The notes: generated from the letters alone by a model not told the origin. A DNA stretch of 64,000 nt from Arthrobacter sp. ISL-95 (GCF_018613695.1 NZ_JAGGPR010000014.1:39582-103581); one strand, 5' to 3'; counted from the first letter of the stretch, positions 42,098 to 51,496 are shown. Numbers and translations: made by a program.

Positions 42098-43180
42098 GTG
42101 GCTACAGTTACTTTTGATAACGCTACGCGTCTGTACCCGGGCACAGATAAGCCCGCTGTCGATAAACTCAACATCGACATCGCCGATGGCGAATTCCTGG
42201 TCCTCGTTGGACCCTCCGGTTGCGGTAAGTCCACCTCCTTGCGCATGCTCGCAGGCCTTGAGGACGTCAACGCAGGCCGTATCCTGATCGGCGATCGCGA
42301 CGTCACTGACGTTCCGCCGAAGGACCGCGACATCGCAATGGTCTTCCAGAACTACGCTCTGTACCCGCACATGACCGTTGCGGACAACATGGGCTTCGCA
42401 CTGAAGATCGCCGGTATCTCCAAGGAAGAGCGTGCCGAGCGTGTACGCGAAGCAGCCAAGCTTCTTGACCTTGAGGCTTACCTGGACCGCAAGCCGAAGG
42501 CACTCTCCGGTGGTCAGCGCCAGCGTGTTGCCATGGGCCGCGCAATCGTCCGTAACCCGCAGGTCTTCCTCATGGATGAGCCGCTCTCCAACCTTGACGC
42601 CAAGCTCCGCGTCCAGACCCGTACGCAGATCGCATCCCTGACCCGCCGCCTCGGCGTCACCACGGTTTACGTGACACACGACCAGGTTGAGGCAATGACC
42701 ATGGGCGACCGCGTTGCTGTGCTGAAGGACGGGCTGCTGCAGCAGGTTGACACCCCGCGCAACCTGTACGACCGCCCGCAGAACGTCTTCGTTGCAGGCT
42801 TCATCGGCTCCCCGGCCATGAACCTTCTTGAACTGCCGGTCGTCGACGGCGGCGTCCAGTTCGGTGGAACGGTTTACCCCGTGCCGCGCGACATCCTCGA
42901 GGAGGCTCACGGACAGACCGTCACCCTCGGTTCGCGCCCGGAAGACCTTGAGACGGTCGGCAACGGCGAAGGCCTCCAGGTTGAGGTTGACGTGGTTGAA
43001 GAACTCGGTGCCGACGCTTACGTCTATGGCCACACCATCCTTGATGGCAAGAGCCACGACATCGTTGCACGCGTCGACGGTCGTCGCCCCCCGATGAAGG
43101 GCGAGTCCATCTTCGTTCGTCCGCAGTCCGGCCACGTGCACCTGTTCGACACCAAGACCGGCCTCCGTCTGGGCGACTAA
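42098..43180 (+). CDS. CUT1 sugar ABC transporter ATPase (MsmK/UgpC type)
   Basis: This 360-residue ATPase energises sugar importers. It has Walker A GPSGCGKST near 38, a Q-loop in MVFQNYALYPHMT, signature LSGGQRQRVAMGRAI near 135, Walker B VFLMDEPLSNLDAKLR, an H-loop in VTHDQVEAMTMGDR and a C-terminal TOBE/MalK-like domain. GTG 42098 follows GAAGGGA (42082-42088). It stands alone with its own leader and terminator, as do shared ATPases such as MsiK of Streptomyces. It is a good candidate for serving the ATPase-less importer at 19.8-23 kb. Confidence 0.92.
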   Translation: MATVTFDNATRLYPGTDKPAVDKLNIDIADGEFLVLVGPSGCGKSTSLRMLAGLEDVNAGRILIGDRDVTDVPPKDRDIAMVFQNYALYPHMTVADNMGFALKIAGISKEERAERVREAAKLLDLEAYLDRKPKALSGGQRQRVAMGRAIVRNPQVFLMDEPLSNLDAKLRVQTRTQIASLTRRLGVTTVYVTHDQVEAMTMGDRVAVLKDGLLQQVDTPRNLYDRPQNVFVAGFIGSPAMNLLELPVVDGGVQFGGTVYPVPRDILEEAHGQTVTLGSRPEDLETVGNGEGLQVEVDVVEELGADAYVYGHTILDGKSHDIVARVDGRRPPMKGESIFVRPQSGHVHLFDTKTGLRLGD

Positions 43181-43223
43181 TCCCGCCAAGGCGCTGACGC
43201 GTCTGTAAGTTCCGCATCGTGAC

Positions 43224-43252
43224 AGCGGCCCGACCCTCCCGGTCGGGCCGCT
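43224..43252 (+). terminator. Terminator after the sugar ABC ATPase gene
   Basis: A perfect 12-bp GC-rich stem AGCGGCCCGACC/GGTCGGGCCGCT with a 5-base loop lies 43 bases after the stop codon. No long T-run follows, as is common in actinobacteria. Confidence 0.8.
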
Positions 43253-43285
43253 CTCGCGTTAACCTAACTCCGGCGAAGGAACGGC

Positions 43286-44872
43286 ATGAACACCACAGAT
43301 AATTTGATCCCCCGCCCCTCCCACGTTGCACTCCTGGACGGCCCGGCTTTCACGCTCACATCCACCGCCCGGATCACCGCGGACCATTCAGCCGGCCCGG
43401 TCGCCGAGCAGCTCGCGTCGCTGCTGCGCCGGGCAACCGGTTTTGAATTGCCGATTGTCCGGGAAACCCACCCGGGTGACATCACCTTGGAGTTGGAAGA
43501 AACGTTCGACGACGGCCCCGAGGCCTACGCCCTCACAGCTACCGAGTCCGGTGTCAGGTTGACCGCTTTCACTGCTGCGGGACTCTTCAATGGCATACAG
43601 ACGCTGCGCCAACTGCTCCCGGCCGCCCTTGAGGGAACGGATCCGGGCGCCGAAAGCACCTGGGTGATTCCCCCCGTCGAAATTGCGGACGCTCCGCGCT
43701 TTGCCTACCGCGGTCTGATGCTGGACGTGGCCCGCAGCTTCTTCACCGTGGAACAGGTCAAAGAGCAGATCGACGTCATGACGCAGTTCAAGCTGAACGC
43801 CCTCCACCTGCATCTCACGGATGATCAAGCCTGGCGTATCGAAATACACGAGCCGGAGCACAACCCGTCGGGACTGCCCTACGCGGATCTCACCGCTGTG
43901 GGTGGCCAAGGCGCTGTAGAAGTGCCTACGGCCGTGCCCGTGCGTGGTCGCGAAGGGTTTTACACACAGCAGGACTTCCGGGACGTCCAGGCTTATGCTG
44001 CCAGCAAGAACGTGCTGATAGTGCCGGAGATTGACCTTCCGGGACACGTCAACGCTGCCCTCGCCGCGATTCCGCAGCTGAGCCCTGACGGCCAAGCCAA
44101 GCCGATGAGCACCACGGCGGAGGTGGGCTGGTCGACGCTCACCGCAGACCTGCCCGCCACGTACGAGTTCGTGCGCGAGGTCCTCGGCCAGCTTGCTGCC
44201 ATCACGGTTGGTCCTTATCTCCACATTGGTGGCGATGAAGCGAAGGTCACGGAGCATGACGACTACGTCGCCATGGTCCAGCAGTTCGTTCGGATCGGCG
44301 CTGAAACCGGCAAGACAGTAGTGGGTTGGAATGAGTTTGCGGCCGTAGAGCTTCCAGAAGGTGCCGTAATCCAGTACTGGCACGGCGATTTCGAGCCGGT
44401 GGCGCGGCAGGCGGAAGACCACGCGGCCAAGGTGCTCATGTCCCCGGCGGACAAAACCTACCTGGACCAGAAATACGCGCCGGACAGTCCCGTGGGGCTC
44501 GAATGGGTGGAAGGCGGGCCGTTCGATTGGGCGGACTACTACAACTGGGACCCCGCGCAAGGCGGCCTGAAGGACCAGCACATCCTTGGCGTCGAGGGCG
44601 CGTTGTGGTCTGAGACCGTCCGAGACAACCAGCAGGCACAGTGGCTCCTCTACCCGAGGTCCGTTTCCTTGGCGGAAGTGGCTTGGTCCGGTCAGGAGGT
44701 CCGCAATGCAGGTGACTTCCGACGCCGGTTGGGCGCCTTGTGTGAGCGGCTCGCCAGGCAGGGTGTTGCCTTCCAGGAAGCGCCCGACGTCGAATGGTCT
44801 GCCACGTCGCTGTGGCCGTTTCCCGAAGCGGAAACGTCCTCCCCTCCCAAGTACGGAACAATTGAGGCATGA
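43286..44872 (+). CDS. GH20 beta-N-acetylhexosaminidase
   Basis: This 528-residue enzyme should release terminal N-acetylglucosamine from chitin or peptidoglycan fragments. The N-terminal GH20b-like domain (about 1-130) is followed by the catalytic barrel: YRGLMLDVARSFFTVEQVKE near 147, LNALHLHLTDDQAWRIEI and the catalytic pair in LHIGGDEAKVTEHDDY near 312-320 (Asp-Glu). No signal peptide is seen, so the substrate must be imported. Stop and next start overlap (ATGA), linking it to the DUF4032 gene. Confidence 0.92.
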   Translation: MNTTDNLIPRPSHVALLDGPAFTLTSTARITADHSAGPVAEQLASLLRRATGFELPIVRETHPGDITLELEETFDDGPEAYALTATESGVRLTAFTAAGLFNGIQTLRQLLPAALEGTDPGAESTWVIPPVEIADAPRFAYRGLMLDVARSFFTVEQVKEQIDVMTQFKLNALHLHLTDDQAWRIEIHEPEHNPSGLPYADLTAVGGQGAVEVPTAVPVRGREGFYTQQDFRDVQAYAASKNVLIVPEIDLPGHVNAALAAIPQLSPDGQAKPMSTTAEVGWSTLTADLPATYEFVREVLGQLAAITVGPYLHIGGDEAKVTEHDDYVAMVQQFVRIGAETGKTVVGWNEFAAVELPEGAVIQYWHGDFEPVARQAEDHAAKVLMSPADKTYLDQKYAPDSPVGLEWVEGGPFDWADYYNWDPAQGGLKDQHILGVEGALWSETVRDNQQAQWLLYPRSVSLAEVAWSGQEVRNAGDFRRRLGALCERLARQGVAFQEAPDVEWSATSLWPFPEAETSSPPKYGTIEA

Positions 44873-46284
44873 GCGAGCAAAACGAAGCCCAGTGGCACGA
44901 CGAACCTACCGACTACGGGCAGATCGGCAAGCTCCCCAGGACTGAAGCGGCGAGCGCGCAGGACACCGCACCGCCGGCGAGCGTCATCGGATCCCTGAAC
45001 ATCACGGCGGCCGCGGCAGATCCTGAATTGCTGGATTTGCCGTGGCATATTGCCTTGGAAGATTGGCCTGCTGAGAACCTGGCCGCGCTCCCCCGCGGTA
45101 TCTCCCGGCACATTGTCCGTTTCGCGCACTTGGCTGGCTCGGTCATCGCCATCAAGGAGACCTCTGAACACGTTGCCCGCCATGAATACCACATGCTGCG
45201 GAAGCTGGCCCGGCTGGATGTTCCCTGCGTGGAGCCGGTGGCTGTCATTACGGGCAGGACTACCGCGGACGGCAGGCCACTGAACCCGGTGCTGGTCACG
45301 CGGCACCTGAAGTTCTCCATGCCGTACCGTGCGCTGTTCTCCCAGATGCTGCGCAAGGACACCCTGACCAGGCTCATTGACGCCCAGGCGCTACTGCTGG
45401 TGCGCTTGCACCTTGTGGGCTTCTACTGGGGCGACGTTTCGCTGTCCAACACATTGTTCCGCCGTGATGCCGGTGCCTTCGCCGCTTACCTGGTGGACGC
45501 CGAAACGGGCGAACTCTACCCGGATCTGTCCATGGGCCAGCGTGAGTACGACCTCGAAATCGCCCGAGTGAACATCGCCGGCGAACTGATGGACCTGCTG
45601 GACGGCGGGCTGATCGAGGAGAAGGTGGATCCCGTAGCCACCAGTGAGCTGATCATGGACAGTTACCGCCGGCTCTGGACCGAGCTGACGGAGAAGGAGT
45701 CCTTCGAACTCGGCGAGCGGTGGCGCGTGGCTGCCCGCATCCGGCGCCTCAACGAGCTCGGCTTTGACGTCGAAGAGTACGCCATCAAGACCACGGCGGA
45801 CGGCTCCACCATCCAGCTCCAGCCCAAAGTCGTCGACGCCGGTCACCACCAGCGTCGCTTGCTGCGCCTCACCGGACTGGACGCCCAGGAGAACCAGGCC
45901 CGAAGGCTCCTCAACGACATGGACCAGTTCCGTGCCGACAACAACCCGGATCTTGACGAGGAAATCAGCGCCCACATCTGGGTCAGCCAGATCTTCGAAC
46001 CCATTGTCCGCTCCATTCCCCGGCACTTGGCCGGGAAGCTGGAGCCGGCGGAAGTGGTGCACGAGGTCCTGGAGCACCGTTGGTATATGAGCCAGAAACA
46101 GGACAGGTACGTGCCCTTGGCTGAGACCGTTCAGTCCTACCTGGACACGGTGCTGCAGCACCGCCGCGACGAGGCAGCCATCATGCTGAACCCGGACACG
46201 GAGCTGCTCAAGATCCTGGAGGTGGAAGTGGAAGAATCCGGCCGGTACGACGACGAGGAAGAATATCCGGACGCTGACGACTAG
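44869..46284 (+). CDS. DUF4032 protein with kinase-like features
   Basis: This 471-residue cytoplasmic protein is an actinobacterial DUF4032 protein. The N-terminal half carries a kinase-like core: VIAIKETSEHVARHEYHMLRK (Lys and Glu of the ATP pocket) and LHLVGFYWGDVSLSNTLF followed by YLVDAETGELYP, which mirrors the HGDxxxxN..D catalytic loop of APH-type kinases. The C-terminal half is helical and acidic, ending EEYPDADD. No function is established. The overlap with the GH20 gene hints at a link to amino-sugar handling. Confidence 0.8.
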   Translation: MSEQNEAQWHDEPTDYGQIGKLPRTEAASAQDTAPPASVIGSLNITAAAADPELLDLPWHIALEDWPAENLAALPRGISRHIVRFAHLAGSVIAIKETSEHVARHEYHMLRKLARLDVPCVEPVAVITGRTTADGRPLNPVLVTRHLKFSMPYRALFSQMLRKDTLTRLIDAQALLLVRLHLVGFYWGDVSLSNTLFRRDAGAFAAYLVDAETGELYPDLSMGQREYDLEIARVNIAGELMDLLDGGLIEEKVDPVATSELIMDSYRRLWTELTEKESFELGERWRVAARIRRLNELGFDVEEYAIKTTADGSTIQLQPKVVDAGHHQRRLLRLTGLDAQENQARRLLNDMDQFRADNNPDLDEEISAHIWVSQIFEPIVRSIPRHLAGKLEPAEVVHEVLEHRWYMSQKQDRYVPLAETVQSYLDTVLQHRRDEAAIMLNPDTELLKILEVEVEESGRYDDEEEYPDADD

Positions 46285-46291
46285 TGGAGTT

Positions 46292-46993
46292 TCACGGTTC
46301 CAGGGTCTCGGCGAGGCCGGCCAGAACAGGTTCGCGGCCCAGCTCGATGTGCGAGTAGGCCAGTGAGTAGGCCAGGTCCGGCTTACCCTTCAGGATCGCG
46401 TTGCACAGTTCGGTGTGTTCATCGCGCTGGAGCTCGTTGCTGCGGTTGTGGGCCAGCCCGAAGATCCAGCGCATCCGCCCGAACAGGGGTTTCACGGATT
46501 CAATCAGCAGCCTGTTCCCGGACAGGCGCACGATTTCGGCGTGGAGCTCGGCGCTGATCAAAGCGACGTCGTCAGTGCGTTCGTCGCCGATGGCTGCCTC
46601 GGACGCCTCCATGAGTTCTTCCAGCCGTCCGCCGTCGCTGCCCTCGGCCACACGCGCGGCAGCCATGCGGGCAGCAAACGTCTCCAGGCAGAGGCGAACA
46701 TCGAAGAGCTCGTTGACATCGGTCAGGGTCAGTTGGCGCACCACCGCACCGCGGCGAGGGAATGTCGCAACAAAGCCGTCCTGCTCCAGGCGCTGGATGG
46801 CTTCGCGCACAGGAATGCGGGAGACGTTATAGAGCTCTGAAAGTTCGCGTTCCCGCAACCGCATACCCTGCGCGTACGTGCCCGTGACAATGCCCTCCAA
46901 CACCAGTTGGTAGACATTCTCTGCGCGGGCCTCTTCGTCGCGGCCATTCGCGGTTTCCGGCATCGCCTCAGCCACTGTCAAACTTCCCTTCAT
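46292..46993 (-). CDS. GntR-family (FCD) regulator
   Basis: This 233-residue regulator has the winged HTH RLRERELSELYNVSRIPVRE then IQRLEQDGFVATFPRRGAVV (residues about 46-85). A helical FCD ligand domain follows, with possible metal ligands in DVRLCLETFAARMAA and SAELHAEIVRLSGN. It is downstream of and parallel to the amidohydrolase gene. Palindromes of the form TTGGTATACCAA at 48540, 48602, 57869 and 57964 match the sites FCD-GntR proteins use and are its likely targets. ATG 46993 gives the usual length. Confidence 0.88.
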   Translation of the reverse strand: MKGSLTVAEAMPETANGRDEEARAENVYQLVLEGIVTGTYAQGMRLRERELSELYNVSRIPVREAIQRLEQDGFVATFPRRGAVVRQLTLTDVNELFDVRLCLETFAARMAAARVAEGSDGGRLEELMEASEAAIGDERTDDVALISAELHAEIVRLSGNRLLIESVKPLFGRMRWIFGLAHNRSNELQRDEHTELCNAILKGKPDLAYSLAYSHIELGREPVLAGLAETLEP

Positions 46994-47027
46994 GCCAGTG
47001 TCCGCTCCCTGCGGCGGACGGCGCCGG

Positions 47028-48494
47028 TCAGCGTTCCACCCGAGCATACACGGGCGGAAACAGGTCATCCGCTGCACGGTTCCGGCTGTCCCGGACGCTG
47101 TAGGCGCGGCGCATCTTGTCAAAGAGTTCCTGGCCCCTCTGCCGCCAGTGGTCCAGGTTCACTCCCTCGATCACACCGTTGGCCATAATTGTCCGGCCTG
47201 CCACCACCGAAAGCACGGTCTGGCGGGCTGTTCCATTGAGGATGAGGGTTCGTAGCGGGCCATCATGGACGCCGTCGCGGATGTCTCCCAGCGAGAAAGC
47301 CACAAGGTCTGCCTGAGCACCCGGCTGGAGCCGCCCAAGGTCCGGACGGCGCAGTGCATGCGCTCCTCCTACCGTGGCTGCGTCGAAGTATCCGGCCACG
47401 TCGCCGGCGTCGTTCGTCCCGGCCAGAATCTTGGCCAGTTGCACGCCGGCGTCAATGCCGCGGATCAGGTCGGGCGGAAACGAGTCGGTACCCAGGGAAA
47501 TGTTGATTCCTGCCGCCTTGTAGGCATTGAAGGAATCCAGCGTGCTGCCGTAGCGCATGGACGTCAACGGGCAATGGATGATGCTGGCACCGCTTGCTGC
47601 CAACCGGGCGAGGTCGCCATGGTCCTCCCCGAATACGGCAGGATTCCGATCGGTGTAGGTGGCGTGCGGGATGAGCAGGCGTTCGTTGAGTATTCCCACC
47701 TGCTCCAAAAGCTCCAGGGGTGTCACGCCGTGACGTTCCAGAATGAGCTCGCGCTCCACGAGCCCTTGAAGTGAGTGCAGGCGTACCAACACATCGCGAT
47801 CCGCGGAGGCGGCTGCCGTCTCCTTAAGCAGTTCGATGTCCAACGTTTCGATCCGGCACGGGAGCAGGACTCCGTTGACCAAGGGGTCATCGAGTTCCGT
47901 TGCGTGGTCAAGGAAACGCAAGGCGTCGGCCAATCCCTCACGGCCGCGGCCGTCGTCGAACATTACCGAGCGTTCGCCGTTCTCCAACACGACGTTCACA
48001 CCGGATCTATAGGCGGGGCCCAAGTAGCCGCGCAGGCCCAAGCGTCGGCTGGTATCCGCCATGCCCACCAGTTCCTCGAAAGGTTCAGCCCACTCTGAGT
48101 GAACTTCCGAGGCGATGGGCATGTAGGTAGTGATGCCGTGAAGTATCAGCTGAATCAGGGCGTATTCGCGGATCTCCTGGCGTTCTTCGGCTGTGAAGAC
48201 GTCAGTGCGGTGGTGCTGGAAGTAGTCCTCGGACCACTGATGGCCTTTGGCCTGCTCCGGGCCTGCCCAGCTGTCCAGGATGAGGTGATCTATGTCTGTC
48301 AGGGCGTCGAGGTCGATCAAGCCGGGCATCAGCAGGGCTTCGCCTACGTGGACTTCCTCGTCCACCGGCCCGGTGTACTCGTGTCCCACGTAGTCGATGG
48401 TGTGGCCGCTGTACACCACGCACGCATTTTCGAGCAGAACGTGGCGGCCGTTCTGATGCCCCAGCACATAGCGGGCGGTGACCTTGGTAGGCAC
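47028..48494 (-). CDS. AtzA/TrzN-like amidohydrolase with an altered metal site
   Basis: This 488-residue protein of the amidohydrolase superfamily resembles chlorohydrolases and deaminases (LLMPGLI near 55-60, IPHATYTDRNPAV near 270, HCPLTSMRYGS, ISLGTDSFPPDLI near 325, then GRLQPGAQADLVAFSL). The strand-1 H-x-H motif is missing: after PGLI the sequence reads DLDALTDIDH. The later His and Asp ligands are kept. GTG 48494 has AGGAG six bases upstream. It is divergent from the Dpp-type ABC operon. Confidence 0.82.
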   Translation of the reverse strand: MPTKVTARYVLGHQNGRHVLLENACVVYSGHTIDYVGHEYTGPVDEEVHVGEALLMPGLIDLDALTDIDHLILDSWAGPEQAKGHQWSEDYFQHHRTDVFTAEERQEIREYALIQLILHGITTYMPIASEVHSEWAEPFEELVGMADTSRRLGLRGYLGPAYRSGVNVVLENGERSVMFDDGRGREGLADALRFLDHATELDDPLVNGVLLPCRIETLDIELLKETAAASADRDVLVRLHSLQGLVERELILERHGVTPLELLEQVGILNERLLIPHATYTDRNPAVFGEDHGDLARLAASGASIIHCPLTSMRYGSTLDSFNAYKAAGINISLGTDSFPPDLIRGIDAGVQLAKILAGTNDAGDVAGYFDAATVGGAHALRRPDLGRLQPGAQADLVAFSLGDIRDGVHDGPLRTLILNGTARQTVLSVVAGRTIMANGVIEGVNLDHWRQRGQELFDKMRRAYSVRDSRNRAADDLFPPVYARVER

Positions 48495-48539
48495 GGCGAC
48501 TCCTGTTTCCTGTCCGGTAGGGACAGCTCGTATTACCCT

Positions 48540-48551
48540 CTGGTATTCCAA
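48540..48551. promoter_or_regulatory. GntR-type operator CTGGTATTCCAA
   Basis: It matches the palindrome TTGGTATACCAA at 10 of 12 positions and lies 46 bases before the amidohydrolase start, in the divergent gap. Confidence 0.6.
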
Positions 48552-48601
48552 ACAGTACATTAATTGTGATTTACATCGCACCAATCCTGCTCTAGTCTAT
48601 T

Positions 48602-48613
48602 TTGGTATACAAG
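48602..48613. promoter_or_regulatory. GntR-type operator TTGGTATACAAG
   Basis: It matches TTGGTATACCAA at 10 of 12 positions and lies 42 bases upstream of the DppC-type permease gene. Confidence 0.6.
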
Positions 48614-48654
48614 AACTCCGGAGCCAGCTCCTTATCACGAAATGAGCAGAACCG

Positions 48655-49686
48655 TTGACCCAGATACAGTCCGTCGAACCAAGCATCGGCAGCCCGCCGC
48701 TCCCTCCGGCAACGTCGCCGGAGGCCAAAGCACCTGCCGAAGCGCGTTCCCTTCTCGCCACGGCCTGGATGAGGATCCGGCGCAGCAAGATCGCGCTCCT
48801 CAGCCTGTGCGTGGTGGTTGCCATCCTGCTGTTCGCCATCCTGGCTCCCGTCCTCAGCGCCATGTCAGGCAACGACCCCTACACGTCCAACACCAGTCCC
48901 GAGGTTCTGGATGACTTCCAAACCCCCGGTCTGCCGCTCCCCGGCTACATGTATCCCTCGGCCCAGCACTGGTTGGGCGTCGAGCCCGGGTTGGGACGCG
49001 ACCTCTTCGCCAGGCTCGCCTACGGCGGACAAGTGTCACTCACCATCGCGCTGCTCTCCACCGTCGTTTCAGTGGTCCTCGGAACGGTCCTCGGCGCGGC
49101 GGCAGGCTACTTCGGCGGCAAGACGGACGCCATCATCAGCCGCATCATGGACTTATTCCTGGCCTTCCCGCACCTTCTCCTGGTGCTCTCCCTGACACCC
49201 ATCCTGCAGTCACGGCTGAGGGACACGCCGCTGGGCGAAGGCAGCTTCCTGCCCATGGCATCCCTGGTGATCATCCTGGGCTTCTTCGGATGGGCGTACC
49301 TCGCCAGAATCGTCCGAGGCCAGGTGCTGAGCCTCCGCGAGCGCGAGTTCGTCGAAGCCGCCCGATCCTTCGGCGCCTCTCACCTGAGCATTCTCTTCCG
49401 CCAGATCATCCCCAATGTCATGGGAGTCGTCCTGGTGTACGCCACCATGCTGATCCCCACCAACATCTCGGCGGAGGCCGCGCTGTCCTTCCTGGGCGTC
49501 GGCGTCAAGGATCCGACACCGTCGTGGGGCCAGATGCTCAATGCTGCCCAGTCCGGCAACTGGTACCTCAGTGATCCGTGGTTCCTCGCTGTCCCCGGCG
49601 TCATGCTCATCGTTACCGTCCTGGCCTTCAACCTCCTGGGCGACGCCGTCCGGGATGCCTTGGATCCCAAAGCTTCGCGTCACTAA
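48655..49686 (+). CDS. Dpp/Opp ABC transporter permease (DppC type)
   Basis: This 343-residue membrane protein has a long cytoplasmic N-terminus and a first helix near 47-68. The six-helix core contains the DppC-type EAA loop RGQVLSLREREFVEAARSFG near 225. A TTG start at 48655 is used; no strong ribosome-binding site is visible. The permease comes first in the operon, before the binding protein, which is an unusual order. Confidence 0.85.
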   Translation: MTQIQSVEPSIGSPPLPPATSPEAKAPAEARSLLATAWMRIRRSKIALLSLCVVVAILLFAILAPVLSAMSGNDPYTSNTSPEVLDDFQTPGLPLPGYMYPSAQHWLGVEPGLGRDLFARLAYGGQVSLTIALLSTVVSVVLGTVLGAAAGYFGGKTDAIISRIMDLFLAFPHLLLVLSLTPILQSRLRDTPLGEGSFLPMASLVIILGFFGWAYLARIVRGQVLSLREREFVEAARSFGASHLSILFRQIIPNVMGVVLVYATMLIPTNISAEAALSFLGVGVKDPTPSWGQMLNAAQSGNWYLSDPWFLAVPGVMLIVTVLAFNLLGDAVRDALDPKASRH

Positions 49687-49730
49687 CCCTTATCCCCCGC
49701 ATCGCCTCCCACCCCCTCACAAGGAGCATC

Positions 49731-51455
49731 ATGAAAACCCCTGCAAGAGCTCTGGCACTTTCGGTGCTGATCGCCATGGCCGCGACCGGCTGCGGCGCCG
49801 GCCAAAGCCAGCCCAGCAGTTCCAAGCCCGCCGGTTCGGTCACAGAGTTGGCCCCCAACGTGGTCAAGTCCGGCTTCACCGCCAAGGGCGGCAATATCAA
49901 CGTCCTGATGTCCTCCGATTTCCAGACCCTGGACCCCGGAAACAGCAACTATGTTCAGACGGCGAATGTTGGCCAGCTTTACTACCGCACGCTCACCATG
50001 GCGAAGGAGACGGCGGGCCAGCCGCCAACAGTAGTCCCGGACCTGGCAACGGACACCGGCAAGGTCTCCGATGACGGCCTCAGCTGGACGTTCACCCTCA
50101 AGGAAGGCGTGAAGTTCGAGGACGGAACGCACATTACCTCTGCGGACATCAAGTACGGCGTGGAGCGAACCTTCGCGCAGGATGTGTACACCCAGGCGCC
50201 GCAGGAGTTGAACGCAGCGCTCGACGCCGGCGGGTACAAGGGGCCGTACAAGGATCCTTCCGCTGTGCTCAAGGCGGTTGAAACGCCCGATGAGCGCACC
50301 GTGGTCTTCCACCTCAAGAAGCCCTTTGCTGAGTTCCCTGCCCTGGCGTCCCGTTCCAATACGGCGCCGGTCCCGAAGGCCAAGGACACCAAGCTGGACT
50401 ACACCAATCACCCGGTGTCCTCGGGCCCGTACATGGTGGAGTCCTACAACCGCGGCAAGTCCCTCAAGCTGGTCCGCAACCCGCACTGGGACCCCGCAAC
50501 GGACCCCAACCGCTCGGCCCTTCCGGACACCTTCAGCTTCTCGCTGTCCACCTCACAGGCCACCATCAGCCAGCAGCTTTTGGCGGACTCTGATCCGAAT
50601 GCCATCACCCTTGACTCCAACGGTGCGCTCCAAACCTCGGACTCCGCCAAGCTGGCCGACGCCCAGGTCAAGGACCGGGTGGCCTCGGGTCTCCTGGGAT
50701 GCAACGACGTCCTGAGTTTGAACACCGAGAAAATCAAGGACCCGGATGTCCGCAAGGCAATCGCTTTGGCTCTGGACCGCCAGTCCATCCTGGTTCAGTA
50801 CGGTGGACGACGATTCGGCGAAATCACCCAGAGCCCGCTGAACGCCAAGATGCGCGGTTATGTAGAGACCGAACTGGAACTGGATCCCACTGGCAAGCCG
50901 AAGTTGGAGGAAGCCAAGAAGCTCCTTGAAGGCAAGGACTTCCCTAAGACCCTGACCTACGGGTACGCCAACAATCGGGATGCCTTCAAGAACACCGGAA
51001 CGGTTGTCCAGCAGAACCTCAAGGCCTTGGGCATCGAGGTTGAGCTGGTTCCGATCCCGGCACCCAACTACTACTCCGTACTGGCCAGCGAGCAGCTGCC
51101 GGACATGGGCCGTTCCGGCTGGTGCGGCGGTGCCGACCCGGCGTCAATCCGCACCTCCGCGGATCCCCTGCTGGGACCGAACAATGAGGGCACCAGCTAC
51201 GGCTTCTCCAACACGTCCCGATACTTCGATCCCGTAGTTTCCAAGACCATGTTTGATCTCCGCAATACGGACGGCACCTCCGAGGAACTGGGCAAGAAGT
51301 GGTCCGAGGCGTTCGGCTCAGCTTTGAAGACCTACCCGATCGTCCCGCTCATCCGCAGCCACACCAACAGCGTGGTGGGTTCCAACGTCCGCAACGCCCA
51401 GGTGGGCTACTTCTTCGGCGGCATCGATCTCTCGATCGTCGGCGTCGAGCAATAA
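49731..51455 (+). CDS. ABC transporter substrate-binding lipoprotein (SBP_bac_5)
   Basis: This 574-residue extracellular receptor has a signal peptide with lipobox AATGCGAG (Cys near 22). SBP_bac_5 features follow: FQTLDPGNSNYVQTANVGQL near 65, the block VVPDLATDTGKVSDDGLSWT and KEGVKFEDGTHITSADIKYG near 125. AAGGAG precedes the ATG. Family ligands range from peptides to heterocycles and sugars. The flanking amidohydrolases suggest an N-containing organic compound. Confidence 0.9.
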   Translation: MKTPARALALSVLIAMAATGCGAGQSQPSSSKPAGSVTELAPNVVKSGFTAKGGNINVLMSSDFQTLDPGNSNYVQTANVGQLYYRTLTMAKETAGQPPTVVPDLATDTGKVSDDGLSWTFTLKEGVKFEDGTHITSADIKYGVERTFAQDVYTQAPQELNAALDAGGYKGPYKDPSAVLKAVETPDERTVVFHLKKPFAEFPALASRSNTAPVPKAKDTKLDYTNHPVSSGPYMVESYNRGKSLKLVRNPHWDPATDPNRSALPDTFSFSLSTSQATISQQLLADSDPNAITLDSNGALQTSDSAKLADAQVKDRVASGLLGCNDVLSLNTEKIKDPDVRKAIALALDRQSILVQYGGRRFGEITQSPLNAKMRGYVETELELDPTGKPKLEEAKKLLEGKDFPKTLTYGYANNRDAFKNTGTVVQQNLKALGIEVELVPIPAPNYYSVLASEQLPDMGRSGWCGGADPASIRTSADPLLGPNNEGTSYGFSNTSRYFDPVVSKTMFDLRNTDGTSEELGKKWSEAFGSALKTYPIVPLIRSHTNSVVGSNVRNAQVGYFFGGIDLSIVGVEQ

Positions 51456-51496
51456 CCGGGCTTCGAAAACTATTCGGGCATAGTCCAGAAGGAGAA

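Noticed and set aside
42000..43189. 398-residue minus-strand frame opposite the sugar ABC ATPase
   Set aside because: The plus-strand product carries Walker A, signature and Walker B motifs. The antisense frame is a shadow with no domain.
43388..44581. 397-residue minus-strand frame opposite the GH20 gene
   Set aside because: The GH20 catalytic motifs are on the plus strand, and the antisense frame has no family features.
48642..48914. ATG-started frame at the head of the Dpp operon
   Set aside because: It lies in a different frame from the permease and gives no membrane-protein sequence. The TTG-started frame matches a DppC-type permease.
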